NCBI RefSeq assembly: GCF_000420385.1
Contig: NZ_ATUV01000001.1
Coordinates: 992,001-1,056,000, forward strand
DNA from: Hippea alviniae EP5-r
GTDB lineage: Bacteria; Campylobacterota_A; Desulfurellia; Desulfurellales; Hippeaceae
Direction of reading: 5' to 3'
Length of the DNA stretch: 64,000 bases
Below are positions 33,780 through 42,773 of the stretch, piece by piece; positions within the stretch are counted from its first letter, which is position 1, and each line of letters starts with the position of its first letter. The position numbers and the translations under genes are program-made. The notes under the pieces are model-generated. The model saw nothing but the letters and a program-made list of their open reading frames with translations. It was not told where the DNA came from and did no database searches.

Positions 33780-34561
33780 CCTTCCAAATGTTTAAGCCCT
33801 ATTTTGTAGCATATATCTTGATTTTTAATCTCGTAAGCAAAAAGAGTGGCTCTTGCAATTTCAAAATCTTTTAGATACTCACCGCTTACACTGTTTTGCA
33901 GGTTGTAAGCATACATTATCATTTTGTGGGCAGAAGATAAATCTAAACCACAGGCAGACCAGCCTTCAATTAAGAGCTTTGTATTTATAACACCCGGATG
34001 CAGGCAGTTTACGGAGACATTTCTATGTTTTAAAAGTCGAGCCATCTTAAACGCAAAGAGAATATTGCATAACTTGGAGCATGAGTATCCTTCATGTGAA
34101 TAGGAAAACTCTTTCTTCTCTATCTTTTCAAAATTCACACTTGAAGCATGAGCCATTGAAGAGACAATAATAATTTTAGAAGGTGCGTTTTTTATTAGGG
34201 TATCAAGTAGAATATGTGTTATTAAGAAGTGAGCAAGATGATTAACCTGATAGCTTAAACCAAATCCATCTTTTGTAATGACGCCTTTTGAGTCAAAGCA
34301 ACCAGCGTTGTTTATAAGTGTATGTATTTTTTCACTTTTGATACATTCAAAAGTGTCTTTTGTTTCACTTAGGTTTGAAAAGTCCGCCTTAAGCGTTAAA
34401 ACCTTTACCGATGGATTTAGCGAAAGCAGTCTCTCTTTTATGTTTTCAAGCTTCGTTTTACTCCTGCCATGAATGATTAAGTCTATACCGAGTTTTGCAA
34501 ACTCTTCAGCACTCTTTAATCCTATGCCGTCTGTTGCACCAGTTAAAAGAACAAAAGCCAT
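33749..34561 (-). CDS. Short-chain dehydrogenase/reductase
   Basis: The 270-residue protein has the NAD(P) motif LLTGATDGIGLKSAEEFAK, the NNAG motif (TLINNAGCFDSKG), catalytic Ser in KIIIVSSMAHA and the YSCSK form of YxxxK, and resembles retinol-dehydrogenase/WW-domain-oxidoreductase-like SDRs (HPGVINTKLL). The substrate is unknown. It overlaps pcm tail to tail by 31 bases and lies 15 bases downstream of ATPase copy 2, possibly sharing its promoter. Confidence 0.88.
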   Translation of the reverse strand: MAFVLLTGATDGIGLKSAEEFAKLGIDLIIHGRSKTKLENIKERLLSLNPSVKVLTLKADFSNLSETKDTFECIKSEKIHTLINNAGCFDSKGVITKDGFGLSYQVNHLAHFLITHILLDTLIKNAPSKIIIVSSMAHASSVNFEKIEKKEFSYSHEGYSCSKLCNILFAFKMARLLKHRNVSVNCLHPGVINTKLLIEGWSACGLDLSSAHKMIMYAYNLQNSVSGEYLKDFEIARATLFAYEIKNQDICYKIGLKHLEGYLNGTKANP

Positions 34562-34576
34562 ATTAATTCACCTATT

Positions 34577-35653
34577 TTACAACTCTAATCTCTCCATTCC
34601 CTTCTCATAAATCCTGCTGTTGCCTTTGACTTTCAAGTCAAGTGGGTCATAGAAGAGTATCTCAACTTCTGCAAACTTCTCAATAACTGTTCTGTATTTA
34701 TCGTTATCTGGCTCAAAATAGCCTTTATTAACAATTTCTCTACAAACATCATAGAACAACTTTCTCTCTTCTTTGTCTATCTTACCTGAGAAATTCAGAA
34801 AGTGCATAATCTCAGTATATGCCAAAAACGCCCTATGCTCTAAATACTCTTTCAATGTCTTAAACTCTTTCTTCTCAAACATCATTCTTTGTATATCTGG
34901 AATACAACCACCAAGATAGTCATAGATAAGATTTATCTCTTCTTCTGTGTATCCTTCAGAACTTAACCACTCTACAACTATACTCTTATCAAGATGGTCA
35001 ACCTTGAAGAATTTACTTGTCTTCTTCAATTTTGCATCATTATAAATCCTATCTATAAACACAGTGTTTGAGCTTAGGATAACAACATGAGACAGATGTG
35101 TCTCTTTTGTTAAAGAGACACAGAAGTTTAGGAACTCTTTGAGTAGTTCTCTATCTCCATTTATGTATATATCTTCAAGTGTTTGGATTTCGTCTATGAT
35201 GATTATAGGTTGTCTGTTTTTCTTTGTTCTGTTTTGTATCTCTTCCATTAGAACTTTGAATAAGTCTTTCTCTTTGTTTTTTACTTCATTTAGCAGTTCT
35301 GCTTTTATGTTGAATACTCCAATATTGAAGCTTGCTGAGAGTTTCTCTTCTTTCTTGCCTTTGTCATCTTTCTCTGGTGTTAGTATTGCTTCTATAAAAC
35401 TTGAGTAATTGCTTATTAGATATCTTCTTAAGTTTATATACTTCACCCACCAATTACCTTTGGGTTTTAAGTTCTCAAAATCTTCAAATAACTCTTTTTC
35501 AACAACATACTCAATGAGTGTTGTTTTGCCTGAAGATTTTGGGCCATAAACCCAAAGGATTAGTTTGGGTAAACTTCTAAACCAATCAAGGAAGAAGTTT
35601 ATTTCGTTGTCTCTGTCTATGAGTTTTTCGCCACGAAAATAGCGGGTTTGCAT
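34577..35653 (-). CDS. Archaeal-type P-loop ATPase (ATPase_2 family), copy 2
   Basis: The 358-residue protein is a paralogue of the gene at 7072-8154. Bases 35032-35630 equal bases 7533-8131 exactly, with no indel (constant offset 27,499), covering residues 9-207 with Walker A GPKSSGKTT, Walker B IIIIDEIQTLED and sensor VVILSSN. The first 8 residues and residues 208-358 differ (roughly half identical by eye), including the winged-helix part and the tail. It has its own TTGAAA/TATAAT promoter. The pattern points to recent gene conversion of the ATPase half; the C-terminal half probably sets the specific partner. Function unknown. Confidence 0.85.
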   Translation of the reverse strand: MQTRYFRGEKLIDRDNEINFFLDWFRSLPKLILWVYGPKSSGKTTLIEYVVEKELFEDFENLKPKGNWWVKYINLRRYLISNYSSFIEAILTPEKDDKGKKEEKLSASFNIGVFNIKAELLNEVKNKEKDLFKVLMEEIQNRTKKNRQPIIIIDEIQTLEDIYINGDRELLKEFLNFCVSLTKETHLSHVVILSSNTVFIDRIYNDAKLKKTSKFFKVDHLDKSIVVEWLSSEGYTEEEINLIYDYLGGCIPDIQRMMFEKKEFKTLKEYLEHRAFLAYTEIMHFLNFSGKIDKEERKLFYDVCREIVNKGYFEPDNDKYRTVIEKFAEVEILFYDPLDLKVKGNSRIYEKGMERLEL

Positions 35654-35674
35654 AGGTTGCTCCTTTTGGTGAAG

Positions 35675-35702
35675 ATTATACCAATCATAATTACTTTTTC
35701 AA
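35675..35702 (-). promoter_or_regulatory. Promoter of ATPase copy 2
   Basis: On the minus strand TTGAAA (35702-35697), 16 nt, TATAAT (35680-35675). The sequence differs from the copy 1 promoter apart from TATAAT and the AAAAGGAGCAAC ribosome site. Confidence 0.6.
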
Positions 35703-35720
35703 ACACTATTTACTCTGGAA

Positions 35721-35749
35721 TTGACAATTTAATCCACATTTAGTATTTT
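35721..35749 (+). promoter_or_regulatory. Promoter of the riboflavin operon
   Basis: TTGACA (35721-35726), 17 nt, TATTTT (35744-35749). The ribD ATG is at 35759, leaving about 3 nt of leader: there is no room for an FMN riboswitch and no Shine-Dalgarno. Confidence 0.6.
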
Positions 35750-35758
35750 GGTTGCAAG

Positions 35759-36853
35759 ATGAGAAAAACAGATGAATTTTTCATGAGAGAAGCCATAAAA
35801 CTGGCAAAGAAGGCAAAGGGTAAAACTTGCCCTAACCCACTGGTTGGTGCTGTAATCGTAAAAGATGACAAGATTATCGGCAAAGGATATCACAAAAAAG
35901 CAGGCTTGCCACATGCCGAAGTTGTGGCAATAAAGTCAGTAAAAAATAAAAACGATTTAAAAAATGCCACAATATATGTAAACCTTGAACCGTGCAACCA
36001 TTACGGTAGAACACCACCCTGCTCTATTGCTATAATAAACAGCGGCATAAGGCGTGTCGTCATAGGAATGAGAGACCCAAACAAACAAGCAAGTGGCGGC
36101 ATAGAGAGACTAAAACAAGCCGGTATAGAAGTAAAAGTCGGCGTTTTAGAAGAAGATGCAAAAAAACTAAACGAGATATTCATAGAAAACATAGTCAACA
36201 AAAAGCCGTTCTTTATAATGAAGGCAGCTATGCTTCTAAACGGCTCAATTGCCGTAAAAGGCGGCATATCTCAATGGATAACAGGCGAGCTTGCACGAAG
36301 GTTTACACACAGATTAAGAGGAACCCACTCCGCCGTTCTCGTTGGCATCAATACGGTTTTAATGGACGACCCACTCCTAACCTGTCGTATCCCGAGATAC
36401 AAACAACCCAAACGGGTTATATTAGATGCAAATCTAAGAATTCCTGTATCAGCAAAACTTTTGTCCGAATATCCAGAAAATGTTTATATAATCACAACAA
36501 AAGAGTCAGACAGTGCAAAAAAGAGAATACTAAAAGCGATGGATGTTAACATTATAGAATGTTCCTTAAATGAAAAAGGCGAGTTCGAACCAAAAGAACT
36601 ATCAGAAAAACTTCTAAAAAGTGAAATCTGCTCTGTTGTCGTTGAAGGTGGCAGCAGAACACACGGCTATTTTCTAAAACACAAACTTTACAATAAAGCC
36701 TATCTCTTTTATGCTCCAAAGATAGCAGGTTCATACGGTGCTTTCAATGTTGCAGGATGTGAAGCTCCATCTTCTATAGAAGATGCCATTCAGCTAAAGG
36801 ATGCACGATGCCAAAGAATCGGAAAAGATTTTCTAATTGAAGGATACTTCTAA
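35759..36853 (+). CDS. ribD: Riboflavin biosynthesis deaminase/reductase RibD
   Basis: The 364-residue bifunctional enzyme has an N-terminal zinc deaminase (PHAEVVAI and EPCNHYGRTPPC) and a C-terminal reductase domain (MLLNGSIAVKGG, GTHSAVLVGINTVLMDDPLLTCR, VVEGGSRTHGYFL). It performs the second and third steps from the GTP-derived pyrimidine. It is the first gene of ribD-ribE-ribBA-ribH-nusB-pyrF-pyrE and its stop overlaps the ribE start (TAATG). Confidence 0.95.
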   Translation: MRKTDEFFMREAIKLAKKAKGKTCPNPLVGAVIVKDDKIIGKGYHKKAGLPHAEVVAIKSVKNKNDLKNATIYVNLEPCNHYGRTPPCSIAIINSGIRRVVIGMRDPNKQASGGIERLKQAGIEVKVGVLEEDAKKLNEIFIENIVNKKPFFIMKAAMLLNGSIAVKGGISQWITGELARRFTHRLRGTHSAVLVGINTVLMDDPLLTCRIPRYKQPKRVILDANLRIPVSAKLLSEYPENVYIITTKESDSAKKRILKAMDVNIIECSLNEKGEFEPKELSEKLLKSEICSVVVEGGSRTHGYFLKHKLYNKAYLFYAPKIAGSYGAFNVAGCEAPSSIEDAIQLKDARCQRIGKDFLIEGYF

Positions 36854-37485
36854 TGTTTACTGGCATAGTTGAAGATGTTGGAGAGATAAAAAACATTCAA
36901 ACCATTCAAAACGGCATAAGATTGACAATACAATCGTTTCTGTCTTCAGAATTAAAAGAAGGCGATAGTGTCGCAACAAATGGTGCATGCCTAACGGTAA
37001 CAGATAAAACTCAGTCAACCTTTAGCGTTGATGTTAGTTTTGAAACGATAAAAAGAACAAATTTAGGAAAATTAAACATCGGCAGTAAGGTTAATCTTGA
37101 AAGGGCTCTAAAGTTAAGCGAAAGGCTAAATGGACACATTGTTTTAGGTCATGTTGACACAACAGCAACAATAGAAAATATAACAAAAGCAGGAGATTTT
37201 TATATTCTATCGATAAAAATTGATGGTTATACATTTCAGCACAGTGTTGAAAAGGGTTCAATCTGCATAGATGGAATAAGCCTAACCATAGCAGACCTAA
37301 AACCTGACAGACTAAGCGTCGCTATCATACCATTCACATTTGAGCACACAAACCTAAAGTTTAAAAAGCCTTCAGACGCAGTAAACATAGAGACAGACAT
37401 CATCGGAAAGTATGTTGAGAAGTTTGTAAAAGCAAAAAATAATCAAATATCCGAAGAGTTTCTTAAGGAGCACGGTTTTATTTAA
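36853..37485 (+). CDS. ribE: Riboflavin synthase alpha subunit
   Basis: The 210-residue protein shows the two lumazine-binding repeats, starting [15 protein letters not shown] with [14 protein letters not shown] and [12 protein letters not shown] in the first half and [31 protein letters not shown] and [11 protein letters not shown] in the second. It dismutates 6,7-dimethyl-8-ribityllumazine to riboflavin. It overlaps ribD by one base. Confidence 0.95.
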   Translation: MFTGIVEDVGEIKNIQTIQNGIRLTIQSFLSSELKEGDSVATNGACLTVTDKTQSTFSVDVSFETIKRTNLGKLNIGSKVNLERALKLSERLNGHIVLGHVDTTATIENITKAGDFYILSIKIDGYTFQHSVEKGSICIDGISLTIADLKPDRLSVAIIPFTFEHTNLKFKKPSDAVNIETDIIGKYVEKFVKAKNNQISEEFLKEHGFI

Positions 37486-37565
37486 TCGTCTTTGCTGTTT
37501 TTATTGAAACAATCGAAAACCTTTTATAAAATGGTGCGATTTTAGAAAAAGGAAGGAGAAGCGAA

Positions 37566-38771
37566 ATGTTTGCAACTGTCGAAGAAGCCATAAACGAGAT
37601 AAGGTCTGGTAAGATGATTATAATGGTTGATGATGAAGATAGAGAAAACGAAGGCGACTTTGTAATGGCAGCCCAATTTGTAACACCAGAAGCAATAAAC
37701 TTCATGGCAAAATACGGTCGTGGATTAATCTGCCTTCCGATGGATGAGAAGCTGATAGAAAAATTAGATTTGCAACTAATGACAGTTGATGAAAATGATA
37801 AATTCAAGACGGCTTTCACCGTCTCAATAGATGCTCATCCTAAATTTGGTGTGACAACAGGCATATCCGCATTTGATAGAGCAACAACAATCCAGACCGC
37901 AATAAGGCCAGATGTAAAACCAGAAGATTTGGTAAAGCCAGGCCACATCTTCCCATTAAAAGCCAAAAAAGGCGGCGTTTTAGTCAGAGCAGGACATACA
38001 GAAGGCAGCGTTGACTTAGCAAAAATGGCAGGACTAATCCCAGCTGCTGTGATTTGTGAGATAATGAATGATGATGGAACGATGGCACGAAGGCCGCAGC
38101 TTGAAGAGATAGCCAAAAAATTCAACCTAAAGATGATAACAATTGCAAGCATAATAGAATACAGGCTAAAAAAAGAGAAACTTATCGAGAGAACAGCAGA
38201 AGCAGACCTGCCAACAAAATATGGCCACTTTAAAATTATCGTTTACAAAAGTAAGGTTGATGATTTTGAGCATGTCGCTCTTGTTAAAGGCAAAATAAAC
38301 AAAAACGAGCCGACACTTGTAAGGGTTCACTCATCTTGCCTAACCGGAGACATATTAGGTTCACTAAGGTGCGATTGTGGAGACCAGCTGCATGCAGCAA
38401 TGGAAATGGTGGAAAAAGAAGGCAAAGGCGTTGTCTTATACATGCAGCAAGAAGGAAGAGGCATAGGCCTAACAAACAAAATCAAAGCCTATGCTTTGCA
38501 AGACCAGGGATACGACACTGTTGAAGCAAATATAAAATTGGGCTTTAAACCAGACTTAAGAAATTACGGCATAGGTGCTCAGATTTTGGTTGATTTAGGC
38601 GTTGGAAAGATAAAACTCATGACAAATAACCCGAAAAAGATAATAGGACTTGAAGGGTATGGGCTTGAAATCGTTGAAAGAGTGCCAATAGAGATACCAC
38701 CCAATGCCGTTAATAAGTGTTATCTTGAGACAAAAAAGCAAAAAATGGGCCATTTATTAACAAAAGTGTAA
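37566..38771 (+). CDS. ribBA: Bifunctional DHBP synthase / GTP cyclohydrolase II
   Basis: The 401-residue protein carries the DHBP synthase motif [16 protein letters not shown] with [13 protein letters not shown], and the GTP cyclohydrolase II zinc motif [18 protein letters not shown] with [16 protein letters not shown] and [10 protein letters not shown]. Both active sites look intact. It follows ribE by 80 bases, with AAGGAAGGAGAAGCGAA as ribosome site; this gap has no clear terminator but could hold a second promoter. Confidence 0.96.
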   Translation: MFATVEEAINEIRSGKMIIMVDDEDRENEGDFVMAAQFVTPEAINFMAKYGRGLICLPMDEKLIEKLDLQLMTVDENDKFKTAFTVSIDAHPKFGVTTGISAFDRATTIQTAIRPDVKPEDLVKPGHIFPLKAKKGGVLVRAGHTEGSVDLAKMAGLIPAAVICEIMNDDGTMARRPQLEEIAKKFNLKMITIASIIEYRLKKEKLIERTAEADLPTKYGHFKIIVYKSKVDDFEHVALVKGKINKNEPTLVRVHSSCLTGDILGSLRCDCGDQLHAAMEMVEKEGKGVVLYMQQEGRGIGLTNKIKAYALQDQGYDTVEANIKLGFKPDLRNYGIGAQILVDLGVGKIKLMTNNPKKIIGLEGYGLEIVERVPIEIPPNAVNKCYLETKKQKMGHLLTKV

Positions 38772-38781
38772 GGAGAAGAAA

Positions 38782-39240
38782 ATGAATATCATTGAAGGAA
38801 AGCTTGATGCAAAAGATTTAAAAGTTGCGGTTATTGTAAGCAGATTTAACAGCTTCATAACTCAGAAACTGCTTGATGGTGCAGTCGATGCGTTTGTTAG
38901 ACACAACGGAGATGAGAAAAACCTAACTGTTTATATGGTTCCCGGTGCCTTTGAGATACCAATGCTTCTATCAAAACTTGCAGATAAGGACTTCGACGGT
39001 ATATTGTGTCTTGGTGCAGTAATAAGAGGCTCAACACCGCACTTCGATTTTGTAGCAAATGAGACGGCAAAGGGAATTGCCCAGGTTTCCTTAAGAAGCA
39101 AGATGCCGATTTCATTCGGTGTCTTAACAACAGACACAATTGAACAGGCAATAGAGAGAGCAGGCACAAAAATGGGCAACAAAGGATTTGATGCTATGGT
39201 TTCTCTGCTTGAGATGATTAACCTATACAGAAACATATAG
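38782..39240 (+). CDS. ribH: 6,7-dimethyl-8-ribityllumazine synthase
   Basis: The 152-residue protein has [58 protein letters not shown] and [27 protein letters not shown], all lumazine synthase hallmarks. It probably assembles into a 60-mer shell. GGAGAAGAAA precedes it, 10 bases after ribBA. Confidence 0.96.
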   Translation: MNIIEGKLDAKDLKVAVIVSRFNSFITQKLLDGAVDAFVRHNGDEKNLTVYMVPGAFEIPMLLSKLADKDFDGILCLGAVIRGSTPHFDFVANETAKGIAQVSLRSKMPISFGVLTTDTIEQAIERAGTKMGNKGFDAMVSLLEMINLYRNI

Positions 39241-39242
39241 AC

Positions 39243-39653
39243 ATGTCTTTAAGAAAAGCAAGAGCAACGGCAGTCCACTACCTATACTCAACAGAGTTTG
39301 ACAATAAAGACGATATAGACTCATTCATAGAATTTGTTGGTCATCCAAAAAAAGAGAATGAGAAAGAGCTAACAAAAAAGCTGATAAAAGGAACATTAAA
39401 GAACCTGCTTTATATAGACTCTTTAATAAAAAAATATGCAAAATCTGGCGATGACATAATGTCTTTAATTGACAAGGCAATTCTCAGAGTTGGTATATAC
39501 GAACTTTTATTCTTAAAACAGGCACATCCTATAATTACAATCAACGAGTATGTAAATATAGCAAAAGAGTACTCAAAAGACTCATCGAAGGCTTTGGTAA
39601 ATGCAATATTAGACAGAGTTTACAAAGGAGAGTTGGAAAATGAAAGCGAATGA
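39243..39653 (+). CDS. nusB: Transcription antitermination factor NusB
   Basis: The 136-residue helical protein starts SLRKARATAVHYLYSTEF and ends with the conserved KAILRVGIYELLFLKQAHPIITINEYVNIAKEYSKDSSKALVNAILDRV. ribH-nusB is a very common pair. It overlaps pyrF by 14 bases. Confidence 0.95.
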   Translation: MSLRKARATAVHYLYSTEFDNKDDIDSFIEFVGHPKKENEKELTKKLIKGTLKNLLYIDSLIKKYAKSGDDIMSLIDKAILRVGIYELLFLKQAHPIITINEYVNIAKEYSKDSSKALVNAILDRVYKGELENESE

Positions 39654-40365
39654 GAAAATAATAACAGCATTAGATTTAAGAGGATTTAACGAAATTCTAA
39701 ACCTGATTGACTCATTAGAAAATGCTGTATGGTTTAAACTTGGTGCAGTAAACTTCACAGCATACGGAACAAAATTAATTGATGAGATAAAAAAGAGAAA
39801 CAAAAAGCTCTTTTTAGATTTAAAGTATCACGACATACCAAATACAGTCAAAGAGAGCGTTTATGCTGCAAGTGAACTCGGTGTTGATATGCTGACAATT
39901 CATGCATTTGGCGGCATTGAGATGATGCAGGCAGCCTGCGATGCAGTAAAGGAGTTTGAAGACAAACACTCAAAACAGGGTCCTTTAATCCTTGCAGTTA
40001 CCGTTCTTACAAGCTTTAACAACGACAACCTAAAGGATTACATGTTTATAAATCAAACAGTTGAAGAGACTGTGCTAAAACTTGCAGAAAACATCAAAAA
40101 AGCTGGCATAAAAGGACTTGTAGCATCAGCAAAAGAGACAAAGATGTTAAGGGACAATTTTGGCGATTACTTCACAATCGTAACACCGGGCATAAGGCCA
40201 GCTTGGGCAAGCAAGGGTGATCAGAAGAGAGTAACAACACCAAAGGACGCAATAGAGTTAGGAAGCAGCTATATGGTCATTGGAAGACCAATTTACAAAG
40301 CAGAAAATCCAAAAGAAGCATTTGAAAAAATTAGAAAGGAGATAGAAGATGTTAACACAAGATGA
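39640..40365 (+). CDS. pyrF: Orotidine 5'-phosphate decarboxylase
   Basis: The 241-residue barrel has ITALDLRGFNEILNLI, the catalytic FLDLKYHDIPNTVKESV (D-x-K-x-x-D), MLTIHAFGGIEMM and VTPGIRPAW..DQKRVTTPKDAIELG. It makes UMP. The ATG at 39640 lies inside nusB behind AAAGGAGAGTTGGAAA. It overlaps pyrE by 17 bases. Confidence 0.95.
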   Translation: MKANEKIITALDLRGFNEILNLIDSLENAVWFKLGAVNFTAYGTKLIDEIKKRNKKLFLDLKYHDIPNTVKESVYAASELGVDMLTIHAFGGIEMMQAACDAVKEFEDKHSKQGPLILAVTVLTSFNNDNLKDYMFINQTVEETVLKLAENIKKAGIKGLVASAKETKMLRDNFGDYFTIVTPGIRPAWASKGDQKRVTTPKDAIELGSSYMVIGRPIYKAENPKEAFEKIRKEIEDVNTR

Positions 40366-40936
40366 AGCACTAAATCTTTACAAAAAAAGAAACGCATATC
40401 TTCAGGGACACTTCTTATTATCGAGTGGCTTGCACAGTGAGTTTTATCTGCAGAGCGCTTTAGTTTTGCAGTATCCACACGACGCATGGCTTTTATGCTC
40501 TTCAATCGCAGAGTATTTCAAGGATAAAGAGATCGATGTCGTTATAGCACCAGCAATGGGTGGAATCTTAGTCTCTTACGATGTTGCAAGGGCTTTGGGA
40601 AACAATGTAAGAAGCATATTCGCAGAGCGTGTTGACGGCAAGCTCACCTTAAGGAGAGGCTTCACAATCGACAAAAACGAAAGGGTTTTAGTCGTTGAAG
40701 ATGTTGTAACTACAGGAAAAAGCGTAAATGAAACATTGGATGTCGTAAGGCAATACACAGACAACATCGTTGGCGTAGGCGCATTAGTTGACAGAGGCGG
40801 CAATTTCGACCCAAAAGGCATAGATTACTTCCCTTTAATTAAGCTAAAAATTGAAAATTACGAACCAGATAACTGCCCGCTGTGCAAAAAAGGTATTCCA
40901 CTTGAGAAACCGGGCAGCAGGTTTATAAAAAAATAG
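40349..40936 (+). CDS. pyrE: Orotate phosphoribosyltransferase
   Basis: The 195-residue enzyme has GHFLLSSGLHSEFYLQSALVLQ, APAMGGILVSYDVARALG and the PRPP motif RVLVVEDVVTTGKSVNETLDVV, with a C-terminal CPLCKKGIPLEKPGSR typical of the longer, thermophile-type PyrE. With pyrF it completes UMP synthesis in a tightly packed operon. Confidence 0.94.
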   Translation: MLTQDEALNLYKKRNAYLQGHFLLSSGLHSEFYLQSALVLQYPHDAWLLCSSIAEYFKDKEIDVVIAPAMGGILVSYDVARALGNNVRSIFAERVDGKLTLRRGFTIDKNERVLVVEDVVTTGKSVNETLDVVRQYTDNIVGVGALVDRGGNFDPKGIDYFPLIKLKIENYEPDNCPLCKKGIPLEKPGSRFIKK

Positions 40937-40951
40937 ATTTTTTAGATGGAC

Positions 40952-40979
40952 TTGATATTTAACTTAAACGGGATATTAT
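40952..40979 (+). promoter_or_regulatory. Promoter of the UPF0173 hydrolase gene
   Basis: TTGATA (40952-40957), 16 nt, TATTAT (40974-40979), followed by AAGGAGGTGAGCT before the ATG at 41014. Confidence 0.55.
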
Positions 40980-41013
40980 AAAGGTTAGAAAAATTAACTG
41001 AAGGAGGTGAGCT

Positions 41014-41703
41014 ATGCCAAAAATCGCATGGATAGGACACTCAACCATTTTAATCGAAGGTTCTAAAACAAAGCTAATAATCGACCCATTCATCACTGGC
41101 AACCCAGATGTAAAGGATACAAAACCAGAAGATATTAATGTAAACTACATAATCGTAACGCATGGACACGGAGATCATTTAGGCGATGCAATAGATATAG
41201 CAAAAAGAACAAAAGCAACATTAATCGCACCCTACGAGCTTGCAATGTATTGCCAGAGCAAAGGCGTTGAGAATGTTCATCCGATGCACATAGGCGGCTC
41301 TTACAAATTCGACGACTTGTGGGTAAAATTGACTATTGCACATCACGGAAGTGCTGTAATTGAAGACAACGGCAACATAATATACACGGGCAATCCTTGT
41401 GGCGTTGTTGTTGAACTTGACGGCAAAAAGATCTATCATGCAGGTGATACAGGATTATTCCTTGACATGCAACTGATAGGTGAACTTGGACTTGACCTTG
41501 CACTCTTACCTATTGGCGATAACTTCACAATGGGACCTGAAGATGCAGCAAAGGCTGTTGAGTTCTTAAAACCAAAAAAGGTTATGCCAATGCACTATCT
41601 TGCATGGCCTTTAATTAAACAAGACCCAAATAAATTCAAAGAGCTTGTTGGCAGCAAAGCAGAAGTCATCATCATAAATCCAGGCGAGTCATTCGAAATC
41701 TAA
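41014..41703 (+). CDS. UPF0173 metallo-beta-lactamase-fold hydrolase
   Basis: The 229-residue protein has GHSTILIEGSKTKLIIDPF, the metal motif VTHGHGDHLGDAIDIAK, IAHHGSAV, YHAGDTGLFLDM and a final MPMHYLAWP, the standard pattern of the UPF0173 branch of MBL-fold hydrolases. The substrate is unknown. Strong ribosome site AAGGAGGTGAGCT, own promoter and own terminator make it a single-gene unit. Confidence 0.92.
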   Translation: MPKIAWIGHSTILIEGSKTKLIIDPFITGNPDVKDTKPEDINVNYIIVTHGHGDHLGDAIDIAKRTKATLIAPYELAMYCQSKGVENVHPMHIGGSYKFDDLWVKLTIAHHGSAVIEDNGNIIYTGNPCGVVVELDGKKIYHAGDTGLFLDMQLIGELGLDLALLPIGDNFTMGPEDAAKAVEFLKPKKVMPMHYLAWPLIKQDPNKFKELVGSKAEVIIINPGESFEI

Positions 41704-41706
41704 TTA

Positions 41707-41730
41707 GGGAGCTTTAAGCTCCCTTTTTTA
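41707..41730 (+). terminator. Terminator after the UPF0173 gene
   Basis: GGGAGCTT/AAGCTCCC hairpin followed by TTTTTTA. Nearly the same hairpin recurs at 49207. Confidence 0.8.
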
Positions 41731-41982
41731 GCTAATCACAACATTCAAAATCAAGACGAGTATAAGAAGAAGAGAGAGAAGAACGGCTTTTATGTTTTTA
41801 TCCTTTGCAAATGAGTAAGCCGAAAACAGAGCCGTTAAAATAGGCGAAAGCAGAAGAACCACTATTCCAGACTTAGCAAACAGCTTAACATCATAACCTA
41901 AAACATGCATACAAAAGGATACACCGAGCAAGCTAAAGCTTGCAAAAAACACAACTTTAAATAGAAAGGATAGCTCTCTCAT
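41728..41982 (-). CDS. DUF1634 small membrane protein
   Basis: The 84-residue product starts MRELSFLFKVVFFASFSLLGVSFC, on the stop of the TSUP gene (1-base overlap), and has three hydrophobic segments with LAKSGIVVLLLSPILTALFSAYSF. DUF1634 proteins regularly follow TSUP permeases. Their role is unknown, perhaps as a helper subunit. Confidence 0.8.
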   Translation of the reverse strand: MRELSFLFKVVFFASFSLLGVSFCMHVLGYDVKLFAKSGIVVLLLSPILTALFSAYSFAKDKNIKAVLLSLLLILVLILNVVIS

Positions 41983-42773
41983 TACAACGCCCTTGCAATC
42001 ATAAAGAGTGCTATTGCTATAAGTGAAAAAGCAAAAACCTTCCTTAATAAATCCGCTTTTATCTTTGAATGCACAACAACACCGCATTTAGAACCCAACA
42101 GCGAGCCGACAAGACCCAAAAATGCAAAATATGGGTTGAGACTTCCTTTTGAGAAATAGACATAAGCAGCAGCAGATGCCGTTATACCAACCATAAAGCC
42201 ACTTGTAGCCGTTGCAACCTTGATTGGAATTTTACAAACCTTAACAAGTAGCGGCACTTTTAAAACACCACCACCTATGCCAAACATACCAGACGCCAAA
42301 CCAGCAACAGACGAAAGCAGATAGGCAGCAGGCATATTTTTAACATCATAGAATATCTCTTTTTTCTCCTTCTCATCAAAATAGGAGTATTTTCCAGCTT
42401 TGGTATCTGTCTCTTTAACCTTCCTAAACATTGAAAACGAAACAAAAAAGAGAAACAGACCAAACATCAAAGATAGAGTACGATGGGTAAGCCTTAAAGC
42501 TATCAAACTGCCACCTATTGCACCAACTGTTGTTGCAAGTTCAAGAGACAAACCCAATTCCAAATTCAATGCCTTATTTTTTATAAACTTGGAACTCACA
42601 AGTGTGCTTGTGCCAACAATCGTAAACAAACTTATAGCAACGGCATTTTGTATAGGCATTTTAACAAATAAAACAAACAGCGGCACCATTATAACGCCAC
42701 CACCTATGCCAAGCAAAGCGCCAATGCCTGATGCAAAAAACGATATCAAAACAACAAAGAGATAATCAATCAC
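41982..42773 (-). CDS. TSUP family permease (TauE/SafE, DUF81)
   Basis: The 263-residue protein has two repeats with the family motif: GIGALLGIGGGVIMVPLFVLF near the N-terminus and GLASGMFGIGGGVLKVPLLVKV in the second half, with about eight membrane segments. TSUP proteins export or import sulfur-containing or organic anions such as sulfite or sulfoacetate. In a sulfur-metabolising organism a sulfur anion is plausible, but this is inference. It overlaps the DedA gene by 8 bases. Confidence 0.9.
   Translation of the reverse strand: MIDYLFVVLISFFASGIGALLGIGGGVIMVPLFVLFVKMPIQNAVAISLFTIVGTSTLVSSKFIKNKALNLELGLSLELATTVGAIGGSLIALRLTHRTLSLMFGLFLFFVSFSMFRKVKETDTKAGKYSYFDEKEKKEIFYDVKNMPAAYLLSSVAGLASGMFGIGGGVLKVPLLVKVCKIPIKVATATSGFMVGITASAAAYVYFSKGSLNPYFAFLGLVGSLLGSKCGVVVHSKIKADLLRKVFAFSLIAIALFMIARAL

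Noticed and set aside
35654-35758. FMN riboswitch before ribD
   Set aside because: The leader after the promoter is only a few bases and no RFN-type sequence is present.
41983-42087. Longer form of the DUF1634 gene starting inside the TSUP gene
   Set aside because: The added residues are the TSUP gene read in another frame; the ATG at 41982 overlaps the TSUP stop as usual for coupled genes.
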